Shown here: piece by piece, positions 55,078-64,000 of the stretch
How the letters are laid out: the number at the start of each line of letters is the position of its first letter
Position numbering within the stretch: position 1 is the stretch's first letter
From: Anaeramoeba ignava
Lineage: Eukaryota > Metamonada > Anaeramoebidae
Reading direction: 5' to 3'
Assembly (NCBI GenBank): GCA_028826165.1
Contig: JAPDFW010000064.1
Span: forward strand, 310,001-374,000
DNA: 64,000 nucleotides
Program-made: the position numbers and the translations under genes
Notes under the pieces: model-generated
Databases searched by the model: none
The model's input: only the letters and a program-made list of their open reading frames with translations
Told to the model about the DNA's origin: nothing

Positions 55078-58000
55078 TCATTTTTTCTTTTTTTCATCAT
55101 CTTCATCTTTTGTACTATCAAATATTGGAACAGGTTGAGTTTTAGAATATGCAGTAAAGAAAAAGGGTTTTCTGTTGCTTCTTTATGATGTTTCAAAATA
55201 CTTTCTCTTGGATCTTCCTCTAAAAGTTTTAAATATAATTTTAAATTTCAAAAATGAATTTTAATTTCAAAAATGAATTTTAATTTTAATTTACCATGAC
55301 GAGTATCTTTAATAATCTTTTTCATAAGATGCTTAGTCCAACTATTTCCAACTTTCCCTCCAAAACCTGGACCAGAAACTGGTTTTTCTGGTTGATATTT
55401 TTTAAAAGGATCATCAGGAATTTCATTTTGAGTTCTTCTTTTGCGAATTTTTAACCCTTTAACTTGAGATAATTCTGAATAAGAATAAATATGCCTAAAA
55501 ATAAAAAAAGAATTTTTCAGTTAGAAAATCTTATTATAAAATCTTATTTAAAAATCTTATTAAAAAATCTTATTAAAAAATCTTATTATAAAATCTTATT
55601 ATAAAATCTTATTAAAAAATCTTATTGAAAAATCTTATTAAAAAATCTTATTAAAAAATCTTATTATAAAATCTTATTAAAAAATTTACTGTTTAAAAGG
55701 TGTATCTTCGCTTTGTATTTTGATTTCATGTTCTACAGTCAAAATAGCACCCTTTCTACTTTGTTTAATATCATATAAAACATGTACTGAACCAGCTTCA
55801 GTACCAACAACAATTTGATTGATTTTTGGATGCCATAAAACATTAGTCAAACTTGCATTTGAAATTGGTACTTTGTATTTTAAATTTAAATTTTTCATGT
55901 CAATAAATACCAAGTCTCCTGTTTGTGAATTATCCTTAGACTCAGGATCAGGATCCACTGTTGTTCCTGTGATACAGAATTTCTCATCAGGACTAAATAC
56001 AGCATTCATATGAGATGAAGTATTTTGCAAATTAAATGTTGCTAATGGTTCTTCGTGTTTTCGAAGATCCCAAACTTTTTTGATATATTTTAAAAATGAA
56101 AAGTGTGTATTTAAATGTTTTAGATGACACAAATATTAGTGAGTGAAAGAAAAATAAAGGTTTGTTTTGGTTATTTTGAAATACCTTTTAATGTGCTGTC
56201 AGTTGATCTAGTAATGAAAAGATTTGTTTTTGAAAAAGAGATTGATGTAATTTCAAAGAGATCAATTTGGGATTGTTTAGGTGGAATATGTGCATGTGGA
56301 ATTTTCATAGTTGGTTTATTAAAAGGAGATTTTGTACTCCAAAAGCATATACTACCATCTTGACAAGCTAAGAATAATAAAATGAATAAATAAATAAAAG
56401 GAATAAATAAAATAAATAAAAGGAATAAATAAATAAAAGGAATAAATAAATAAAAGGAATAAATAAATAAATAAAAGGAATAAATAAATAAAAAAGGAAT
56501 AAAAAATAAGGAATAAATAAGGAATAAATAAATAAAAGGAATAAAATAAGGAATAAATAAGGAATAAAGGAATAAATAAGAATAAGTAAACAAAAAAAGG
56601 AATAAATAAAAAAAGGAATAAAATAAAACAAAAAGGAAAAACAAAAAGAAAAAAAAAGAATAAAATAAATAAAAAGGGAATAAATAAAATAAAAGAATAA
56701 AAAAGGAATAAATAAATAAGGAATAAAATAAAAATTAAATAAAATGAATAAATAAAATGAATAAATGAATAAATAAAATGAACAAAATAAAAGGAAATAA
56801 AAAGGAATAAATAAGGAACGAATAAAACGAATAAATGAATAAAAAGGAATAAATGAATAAAAAAACGAATAAATAAATAAAAAGGAATAAATAAATAAGG
56901 AATAAAAGGAATAAATAAAATGAACGAACAAACAAAAAAACAAAATAAAAAATAAATAAAATAAAATAAATAACGAACAAAATAAATAAAAACAAAAATA
57001 AATAAATAAATAAAATAAATGAATAAAAGGAATAAATGAAAACGAATAAATAAAATGAATAAATAAAAAACAAATAAAAAGGAATAAAATAAAGAATAAA
57101 AAAGGAAAAATAAAAAAGGAAAAAAAGGAATAAAAAGGAAATAAGAATAAATAAAGGAATAAATAAATAAATAAAAAGGAATAAAATAAAATAAATAAAA
57201 ATAAATAAAAAACAAAAAAATAAAAATAAAATGAATAAAGGAATAAATAAATAAAAGGCCGAAGTTAATAAAAGGAATAAGTAAATAAAAAGAATAAATA
57301 AATAAAAGGAATAAATAAATAAAAGGAATAAAATAAGGAATAAAAGGAATAAAAGGAATAAAAGGAATAAATAAAAGGAATAAGTTAATAAAAGGAATAA
57401 ATAAATAAAAGGAATAAATAAATAAAAGGAATAAAATAAGGAATAAATAAATAAATAAAAGGAATAAATAAATAAAAGGAATAAAATAAGGAATAAAAGG
57501 AATAAGTAAATAAAAGGAATAAATAAATAAAAGGAATAAATAAATGAAAGGAATAAAATGAGGGTTAGTAATTGATAAAGGGGTTTTAATGTTTGATTTG
57601 AGAAAATAAAAAAGTGTGAATTTACCTGAAGCTAAAAGTGTACCATCTCGTTTAAATTCTGCAGCTGTTATTGGCATCTTTCTTCCTTGTGCGTTTTTGT
57701 GTCTTAAGAGTGAAATTTGTGTTTTTTGATTTTCTACATCCCAGATACGAACTGTTCCATCACCAGAATAAGTAGCAAACATATTATGTTTTGTTGGATA
57801 CCAACAACACCCATTTAAACAAGTTGTGTGTCCTCTATTATTTAAAGAATAACAAATGAAAGAAAGAAATAATTTTAATTTTAATTTTAATTTTAATTTT
57901 AATTTTAATTTTAATTTTTATTTTAATTTTAATTTTAATTTTAATTTTAATTATAATTTTAATTTTTATCCGATTTTAATTTTAATTTTAATTTGAATTT

Positions 58001-59383
58001 TAATTTTAATTTTAATTTTAATTTTAATTTTAATTTTAATTTTAATTTTAATTTTAATTTTAATTTTAATTTTAATTTTAATTTTAATTTTAATTTTAAT
58101 TTTAATTTTAATTTAATTTTATAAATAAATTTTATAAATAAATTTTTATCCGATTTTAATTTTAATTTTAATTTTTTAAATTAATTTTAATTTTAATTTT
58201 AATTTTAATTTTAATTTTAATTTTATAAATAAATTTTTATCCGATTTTAATTTTAATTTTAATTTTTAAATTAATTTTAATTTTAATTTTTATCCGATTT
58301 TAATTTTCTTACTTTGTTAAACGAAGATCAACTAAATATTGATCACCGCGTGCATATTCAGCTAATTGATGACCTTCTCTAGAATAAAGTTTTGGGGTAG
58401 CTGCACCTGTTGCTACAAGAAATTTATCTCCACTCAATGAAAAACAAATTCCTTTTATTGGATGACCATAATAAGGTGTAATAGATCTAAATGGTTTTTT
58501 ATTAATTCTATCCATTGCAGCAAAATCCCAAAATTTAAGTGTATAATCATCAGATCCTGTTAACATTCTTGAGCCTAAAAAGTAATATATTTTAATTTTA
58601 ATTTTAATTTTAATTTTAATTTTAATTTTAATTTTAATTTTGATTTTGATTTTGATTTTAATTTTAATTTTAATTTTAATTTTAATTTTAATTTTAATTT
58701 TAATTTTAATTTTAATTTTAATTTTAAATTATAATTTTAATTATAATTTTAATTTTAATTTTAAATTATAATTTTAGCTTTAATTTAATTTTAATTTTAC
58801 CTGAAGGATCTATTGCTAAAGATCCTATTGTTTTTATATGTTCTGATAATAATAATTCAAAATTAACTGGAATATCTTCATAATGATCAGGTTTTAAATC
58901 TTGAGAATTATTTTCATTTTGAATTTCATTTTGATTTTCATTTTGATTTTGATTTTGATTTTCATTTTGATTTTCATTTTGGTTTTGATTTTGATTTTGA
59001 TTTTCAATTTGGTTTTGATTTTGATTTTGATTTTCATTTTGATTTTCATTTTCATTTTCATTTTGATTTTGATTTTCATTTTCAATTTCATTTTGATTTT
59101 GATTTTCATTTTGATTTTGATTTTGATTTTGGTTTTGGTTTTGATTTTTATTTTGGTTTTGATTTTTATTTTGGTTTTGATTTTGATTTTGATTTTTTGA
59201 ATTATAATGATCTTCAAAATATTCAACTTTTAAAATGGGTTTTTGATTTTGATTTCTTGGAATTTTTGGCTTTATTGGTTTTTCTTCTGCAATTGTTTTT
59301 TGTTCATGATTTTTCTTTTTTGGTCTTTTTTGAGTTGTTTGTTTACCAAAAGAAAGAGGAAACATAGCTCTAAAATCATCCAT
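55078..59383 (-). CDS. WDR70: WDR70 (gastrulation-defective 1 homologue) WD40 protein
   Basis: Exons (minus): 59383-58801, 58574-58313, 57834-57626, 56367-56185, 56074-55690, 55494-55295 and 55219-55078; 1964 nt, and one added base in exon 7 gives 1965 (654 aa, as in human). WDR70 is a nuclear WD40 protein linked to CUL4-DDB1 and histone H2B ubiquitination. Blocks: MLTGSDDYTLKFWDFAAMD, ARGDQYLVDL, KGHTTCLNGCCWYPTKHNMF, GTVRIWDVENQK, CQDGSICFWS, LKVWDLRKHEEPL, LWHPKINQIVVGTEAG, PVSGPGFGGKVG, DPRESILKHHKEA and AYSKTQP. The N-terminus has (NQ/NE)n tracts (plus 58915-59200) in place of the vertebrate acidic region. It is divergent from the secreted-protein genes. Confidence 0.92.
55160..55164 (-). 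other. Homopolymer indel in WDR70 exon 7
   Basis: The coding strand has T5 after GAAAACCC. With T6 the codons read ENPFFFTAYSKTQP, restoring the AYSKTQP block shared with human WDR70 and an acidic/basic tail ending at 55078. Confidence 0.65.
56368..57625 (-). repeat. WDR70 intron 3, GGAATAAATAAATAAAA repeats
   Basis: The 1258-bp intron is filled with AAATAAAAGGAAT-type units, a family unlike the TTTTAA repeats of WDR70 introns 1 and 2. Translated on the minus strand it gives a spurious Phe/Tyr/Leu-rich membrane-like open frame. Confidence 0.85.
57835..58312 (-). repeat. WDR70 intron 2, TTTTAA array
   Basis: The 478-bp intron is (AATTTT)n with four copies of a TTTTTATCCGATTTTAA variant; CCG is rare in this DNA and marks recent block duplication. 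Confidence 0.83.
58575..58800 (-). repeat. WDR70 intron 1, TTTTAA array
   Basis: The 226-bp intron is (AATTTT)n with a short TTTTGA interruption. Confidence 0.8.
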
Positions 59384-59439
59384 TATTTCAAAAAAAAAAA
59401 AAAAAGAATTCAAATTAAAACAATTTTATAATAAAAATA

Positions 59440-59493
59440 AATGAAGAAAAAAAATGAAAAAAATGAAAAAAAATGATTTCATTTTTTTCTTTT
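59440..59493. promoter_or_regulatory. Bidirectional promoter elements between WDR70 and secreted copy 1
   Basis: Minus-strand TTTTTCAT copies (59452-59474) face WDR70. Plus-strand TTTCATTTTTTTC (59477-59490) faces the secreted gene. All sit within a 134-bp divergent gap. Confidence 0.5.
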
Positions 59494-59517
59494 CAATAAA
59501 AAATTTAAAATTAAAAA

Positions 59518-61921
59518 ATGAAAATTTTCTTTTTAATATTTTTAATTTTATTTGCTTTCGCTATTGAACAAGATTATGTTATTGGTCCGCATGGAATTTC
59601 TGTTCATAAATCTTGTGTTCATCATGTTACTTCTGGTTCACATGTAAGAACATTAGATGATGGGTCAATTATTGCTGAATATAAAGGAGATATAAAATCA
59701 ATACCAAAATGTGAATATCCTTATAAATTTGTTTTAAATAAACAAAGAGAAAATGGAGATAATGCAGAACTTGATGGTTGGCAAGTTTGGGCGTAATTTT
59801 TTGCTTCTTTTTTTAAAAATTTAAATTAAAATTAAAATTATAATCAAAATCAAAATTAAAATTAAAATTAAATTGAAAATTAAGTGCTTTTGAACAAGAA
59901 AATCAAACAAGTTTTGATGTTTTTACAGATATTATGAGTGTTCCTCCAAATCCTACAACATTTACTGAGAATGGAATCATTTATCTTTTTCCTGGTCTTC
60001 AAAATGAATGGCTTAATTTAGATAAAGATTTTGATCCAAAAGATGAACATGATATTATTCAAGTAAAAATAATTAAAATCAAAAAATGAGATTTAATTAT
60101 TGATTTAATTATTGATTTAATTATTGATTTAATTATTAATTTAATTATTAATTTAATTATTGATTTAATTATTGATTTAATTATTGATTTAATTATTGAT
60201 TTAATTATTGATTTAATTATTGATTTAATTATTAATTTAATTATTAATTTAATTAGAATGGAATCATTTATTTAATTTTAATTTCTTTAAAAATTTGAAT
60301 GATTTAATTTTGATTTAATTATTGATTTAATTATTAATTTAATTATTAATTTAATTATTGATTTAATTATTGATTTAATTATTGATTTAATTATTAATTT
60401 AATTATTGATTTAATTATTGATTTAATTATTGATTTAATTATTAATTTAATTATTGATTTAATTATTGATTTAATTATTAATTTAATTATTTATTTAATT
60501 ATTAATTTTTTTTAATTATTGATTTAATTGATTAATTATTTATTTATTTATTGATTTTAATTTATTTATTTAATTTAATTATTAATTTAATTATTAATTT
60601 AATTATTAATTTAATTATTAATTAATTTAATTATTAATTTAATTATTAATTTAATTATTAATTTAATTATTGATTTAATTATTAATTTAATTATTATTTA
60701 TTATTATTTTAATTATTAATTTAATTATTAATTTAATTATTAATTTAATTATTGATTTAATTATTGATTTAATTATTGATTTAATTATTAATTTATTTAT
60801 TAATTTATTTATTAATTTAATTATTTATTTAATTATTTAATTATTGATTTAATTATTGATTTAATTATTGATTTAATTATTGATTTAATTATTGATTTAA
60901 TTATTGATTTAATTATTAATTTAATTATTAATTTAATTATTAATTTAATTATTGATTTAATTATTGATTTAATTATTAATTTAATTATTAATTTAATTAT
61001 TAATTATTAATTTAATTAACTATTAATTTAATTATTGATTTAATTATTAATTTAATTATTAATTTAATTATTTTAATTATTGATTTAATTATTAATTTAA
61101 TTATTAATTTAATTATTAATTTAATTATTGATTTAATTATTGATTTAATTATTGATTTAATTATTGATTTAATTATTTATTTAATTATTAATTTAATTAT
61201 TAATTTAATTATTTTAATTATTGATTTAATTAATTTAATTATTGATTTAATTAATTTAATTATTGATTTAATTATTGATTTAATTATTGATTTAATTATT
61301 TATTTAATTATTTATTTAATTATTAATTTAATTATTAATGATTTTGCTGTTGATTTTATAGCCAGGTATTTTTTTGGAAATTTAAATATTTTTTTGGAAA
61401 TTAAAATAATTTTTTGGAAATTAAAATAATTTTGTTCCACTTTTTTTTTTTTTGATAAATATTAAATAGTTCTTCAATATGCAAAATCAAGTACAGGAGA
61501 AGGATATACTTGGGCAGTAGCATCATGGTATGTAACAAGCAGTTCTGGATATTTAGTATCAGATTTAATAGAAGTATCACCAAAAGAGAACATTATTTGC
61601 TCAATGGTTCATGCAGGACAAGGATCAACTCAATGGACAATCAATGCAACTGTTCAATCAACTGGAAAGACAACTTCTTTAACAGTTTCAAAAGAAATTC
61701 TTATTACTCAAAAATGGGCTTTTATTACTTTGGAAGTTTATTATTTAACTACTTGTGATTATTATCCATCTGCTCCTTCTTATTTTACTCAAAATGTTTT
61801 GATTTCTCATGGAAAACAAATTACTCCAAAATGGACTGCTTATTCTAAATATGATCCTACAATTTGTGGTGAAGCTGTGAATATTGAAAGTCCTGAATCA
61901 GTTACAATTACATTTTCTTAA
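59518..61921 (+). CDS. Secreted protein of the VPP...QPVLQ...WAVASWY family, copy 1
   Basis: Exons: 59518-59792, 59885-60062, 61362-61365 (4 nt) and 61470-61921; 909 nt, 302 aa. A signal peptide (MKIFFLIFLILFAFAIEQ) is followed by a Cys-containing domain and a beta-rich domain. Motifs: WQVWA, MSVPPNPTTF, IIYLFPGLQN, IIQPVLQY, YTWAVASWYV, VSPKENIICSM, TLEVYYLTTCDYYPS. The order V-P-P-x-P / G-x-Q-N / Q-P-V-L-Q / W-x-V-A-S-W-Y matches a secreted family I know from fungal and bacterial genomes, with no function I can name; a carbohydrate-binding-like sandwich is a guess. The 4-nt exon supplies the P-V codons of QPVLQ. Paralogue directly downstream. Confidence 0.8.
60063..61361 (+). repeat. Secreted-protein copy 1 intron 2, TTTAATTATTGA repeat
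   Basis: The 1299-bp intron is (TTTAATTATTGA/TTTAATTATTAA)n, starting GTAAAA and ending TTTTATAG before the microexon. The paralogue's equivalent intron is only 83 bp. Confidence 0.85.
61362..61365 (+). other. 4-nt microexon CCAG, copy 1
   Basis: CCAG lies between TTTTATAG and GTATTT. Joining ATTCAA + CCAG + TTCTTCAATAT gives I-Q-P-V-L-Q-Y, the conserved family motif; skipping it breaks the frame. Confidence 0.8.
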
Positions 61922-62154
61922 TTTCCAAAAATTAATTTTGATTTTGATTTTAATTTTGATTTTGATTTCAATTTTCATTTCTAATAATGAATTCATTTTA
62001 ATTTTGATTATGATTTTAATTTTTGATTTTTGATTTTTTATTTTTCATTTTAATTTTAATTTTTATTTTAATTTTAATTTTAATTTTAATTTTAATTTTG
62101 ATTTTATTTTAATTTTAATTTTGATTTTAATTTTAATTTTAATTTTAATTTTGA

Positions 62155-62196
62155 TTTTTCATTTTTTTCTTTTCAATAAAAAATTTAAAATTAAAA
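62155..62196 (+). promoter_or_regulatory. Promoter of secreted copy 2, nearly identical to copy 1
   Basis: TTTCATTTTTTTCTTTTC followed by AATAAAAAATTTAAAATT matches the 40 bp before copy 1 almost base for base, although the DNA further upstream differs. Confidence 0.55.
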
Positions 62197-64000
62197 ATGA
62201 AAATTTTCTTTTTAATATTTTTAATTTTGTTTGCTTTCGCTATTGAACAAGATTATGTTATTGGTCCGCATGGAATTTCTGTTCATAAATCTTGTGTTCA
62301 TCATGTTACTTCTGGTTCACATGTAAGAACATTAGATGATGGGTCAATTATTGTTGAATATAAAGGAGATATAAAACCAATACCAAAATGTGAATATCCT
62401 TATAAATTTATACGAAACAATAAAAGAGAAAAGGGAGTTGGTGCAGATTTTTATGGTTGGCAAGTTTGGGCGTAAGTTTTACTTAATGAATAAATTTTTT
62501 GCTTTTTTTTTTTAAAAATAAAAAAATTAAATAAAAAAATTAAATAAAAAAATTAAATAAAAAATTAAATAAAAATTAATTAAAATTTTAATTCATTTAG
62601 AACATATGAAGAACCAAATCAAAAAAGTTTTGATGTATTCACAGATATTATGACTATTCCTTCTAATCCTCCTGGTTTTGAAGATGGAATTATTTACCTT
62701 TTCCCTGGTTTGCAAAATTATGATTGGATTCCTACAGATAATGGTCCAGATCCTCCAGATGATTTTGATATTATTCAAGTAATTTGTTTATTAATTCAAT
62801 TTTCTAAAATAATTTTAATTTTAACTTTATTTTTATTTTTATTTTTATTTTTATTTTATAGCCAGGTATATCTAGATTTATAAAAAGAAATTTCAGAACT
62901 TTCATTAAAATTTAAATTGAATTGATTTATAAGATTAAAATTAAAATTAAAATTAAAATTAAAATTAAAATTAAAATTAAAATTTAAACTAAAATTAATT
63001 TATAAAATTAAAATTAAAATTAAAAATTAAAATTAATATTAAAATTAAAATTAAAATTAAAATTAAAATTAAAATCAAAATTAAAATTAAAATTAAAATT
63101 AAAATTAAAATTAAAATTCATTTATAAAATTAAAATTAAAATTAAATTCATTTATAAAATCAAAATTATAATTTAAAATTAAAATTAAAATTAAAAATTA
63201 AAATTTAAATTAAAATTAAAATTAAAATTTAAATTAAAATTAAAATTAAAATTTAAATTAAAATTAAAATTTAAATTAAAATTCATTTATAAAATTAAAA
63301 TTAAAATCCATTTATAAAATTAAAATTAAAATTAAAATTAAAATTAAAATTCAAATTAAAATCAAAATTAAAATAATTAAAATTAAAATTAAAATTAAAA
63401 TTAATTTATAAAATTAAAATTAAAATTAAAATTAAAATCAAAATTAAAATTAAAATTAAAATTAAAATTAAAATTAAAATTAAAATTAAAATTAAAATTA
63501 AAATTTAAATTAAAATTCATTTATAAAATTAAAATTAAAATTCATTTATAAAATTAAAATTAAAGTTCTTCAATATGGAGAAACACCAGCAGGAGGAGGA
63601 AATTATTGGGCAGTAGCATCATGGTATGTAACAGTATATTCAGGATATTTAGTAGCAGATTTACTTCCTGTATCACCAGGGAACAAAATTATTTGCAACA
63701 TGACACATTTAGGACAAGGTTCCGAAAAATGGTTTATAGGAGCAACCGTTGAATCAACAGGAAGAACATCAAATTTAGAAGTTTCAAAACCAAGACTTGT
63801 TTCTCAATCATGGGCTTATATTGCTTTGGAAACATATTATTTGGATGGTTGTGATTCTTATCCTCAAACTCCTATTACTTTCACTTCTAATAAATTGTTT
63901 GCTGAAAATAAAAATTTAACTCCTAATTGGGTCGCTCATGCTCAACATAATCCAACTAATTGTGGTGAAAAAGCTAATATTCAATCTCCTGATTCAGTTT
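62197..64000 (+). CDS. Secreted protein family, copy 2 (3' partial)
   Basis: Exons: 62197-62471, 62601-62778, 62862-62865 (4 nt) and 63566 to beyond the window end. Exon lengths (275, 178, 4) equal those of copy 1, as do the phases. The same signal peptide and first ~52 residues are present. Later motifs: GWQVWAT, IPSNPPGF, IIYLFPGLQN, IIQPVLQYGE, YWAVASWYV, LETYYLDGCDSYP. The downstream domain has diverged strongly from copy 1. The reading frame is open to position 64000, where the conserved C-terminal SPDSV block has just begun, so only a few codons are missing. Confidence 0.82.
62862..62865 (+). other. 4-nt microexon CCAG, copy 2
   Basis: CCAG lies between TTTTATAG and GTATAT, identical in sequence, position and phase to that of copy 1. 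Confidence 0.8.
62866..63565 (+). repeat. Secreted-protein copy 2 intron 3, AAAATT array
   Basis: The 700-bp intron (GTATAT...TAAAG) is (AAAATT)n with TTCATTTATAAAATT spacers. The same intron in copy 1 is 104 bp and repeat-free. Confidence 0.85.

Noticed and set aside
56352-57782. 476-aa Phe/Tyr/Leu-rich 'membrane protein' on the minus strand
   Set aside because: Its first ~50 codons are WDR70 exon 3 and the rest is repeat-filled intron 3; GTAAAT follows the exon and WDR70 homology resumes after the TTCTTAG acceptor.
1-64000. tRNA, rRNA or transposase genes
   Set aside because: Reading through the non-coding stretches I saw no cloverleaf-like GC-rich segment, rRNA core sequence or transposase/reverse-transcriptase motif; short RNAs could still be missed by eye.

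Overview
The window is nuclear DNA of an AT-rich, intron-rich unicellular eukaryote. Evidence: spliceosomal introns (GTAA/GTAT...TAG or AAG) in most genes, eukaryote-only complexes (26S proteasome, COP9 signalosome, SIN3, a heterotrimeric G-protein alpha subunit, FNIP, COMMD1, WDR70), and Asn/Gln/Glu-rich hexanucleotide tracts inside coding exons. TAA, TAG and TGA all act as stops, so the code is standard. The Asn/Gln/Glu-rich proteins and the beta-helix multi-pass receptor would suit a free-living amoeboid or metamonad protist (Anaeramoeba-like is my best guess). The sequence alone does not prove the lineage.

Layout: a 5'-truncated beta-helix membrane protein (+, 3-3128); SIN3 (+, 4188-8468) converging on a two-HMG-box protein (-, 8761-9615); FNIP (-, 9690-13499); a SARNP/Tho1-like protein (-, 13613-14488); divergent PPAT (+, 14753-16599); a DnaJ type II chaperone (+, 17016-19147) converging on a fimbrin-derived EF/CH/coiled-coil/PH protein (-, 19661-25191); an acylated acidic protein (-, 25356-25865); BUD23 (+, 26150-27642) converging on CSN6 (-, 27991-30973); a three-repeat PH-like protein (-, 31281-32468); COMMD1 (-, 32679-33263); RPN1/PSMD2 (-, 33760-37614); a TM2-domain protein (-, 37873-40442); a giant PH-like array protein (-, 40523-44856); a degenerate kinase-like protein (-, 45027-47101); a TOM1/GPR137-like membrane protein (-, 47388-49842); divergent G-alpha (+, 50141-53327); a polyprenol-kinase/DUF92 fusion (+, 53595-54932) converging on WDR70 (-, 55078-59383); and two tandem secreted paralogues (+, 59518-61921 and 62197 to the window end).

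Four genome-scale patterns recur. (1) Many genes carry one or more introns inflated to about 0.5-1.8 kb by a simple repeat private to that intron, beside introns of 60-100 bp. (2) Nearly every gene has a TTTTTCATTTTTT-type element upstream of its ATG in coding orientation, a good candidate core promoter or initiator. (3) Seven otherwise conserved genes need a one- or two-base correction at a homopolymer to be read through; where I summed the exons the corrected lengths are exact multiples of three, which points to assembly indels rather than pseudogenes. (4) The two secreted paralogues share a 4-nt microexon (CCAG).

Functionally this is a housekeeping neighbourhood (proteasome/COP9, ribosome biogenesis, transcription repression, mRNA export, CoA synthesis, nutrient signalling through FNIP) mixed with lineage-specific signalling, cytoskeletal and secreted proteins. 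I see no tRNA, rRNA, CRISPR array or transposase.
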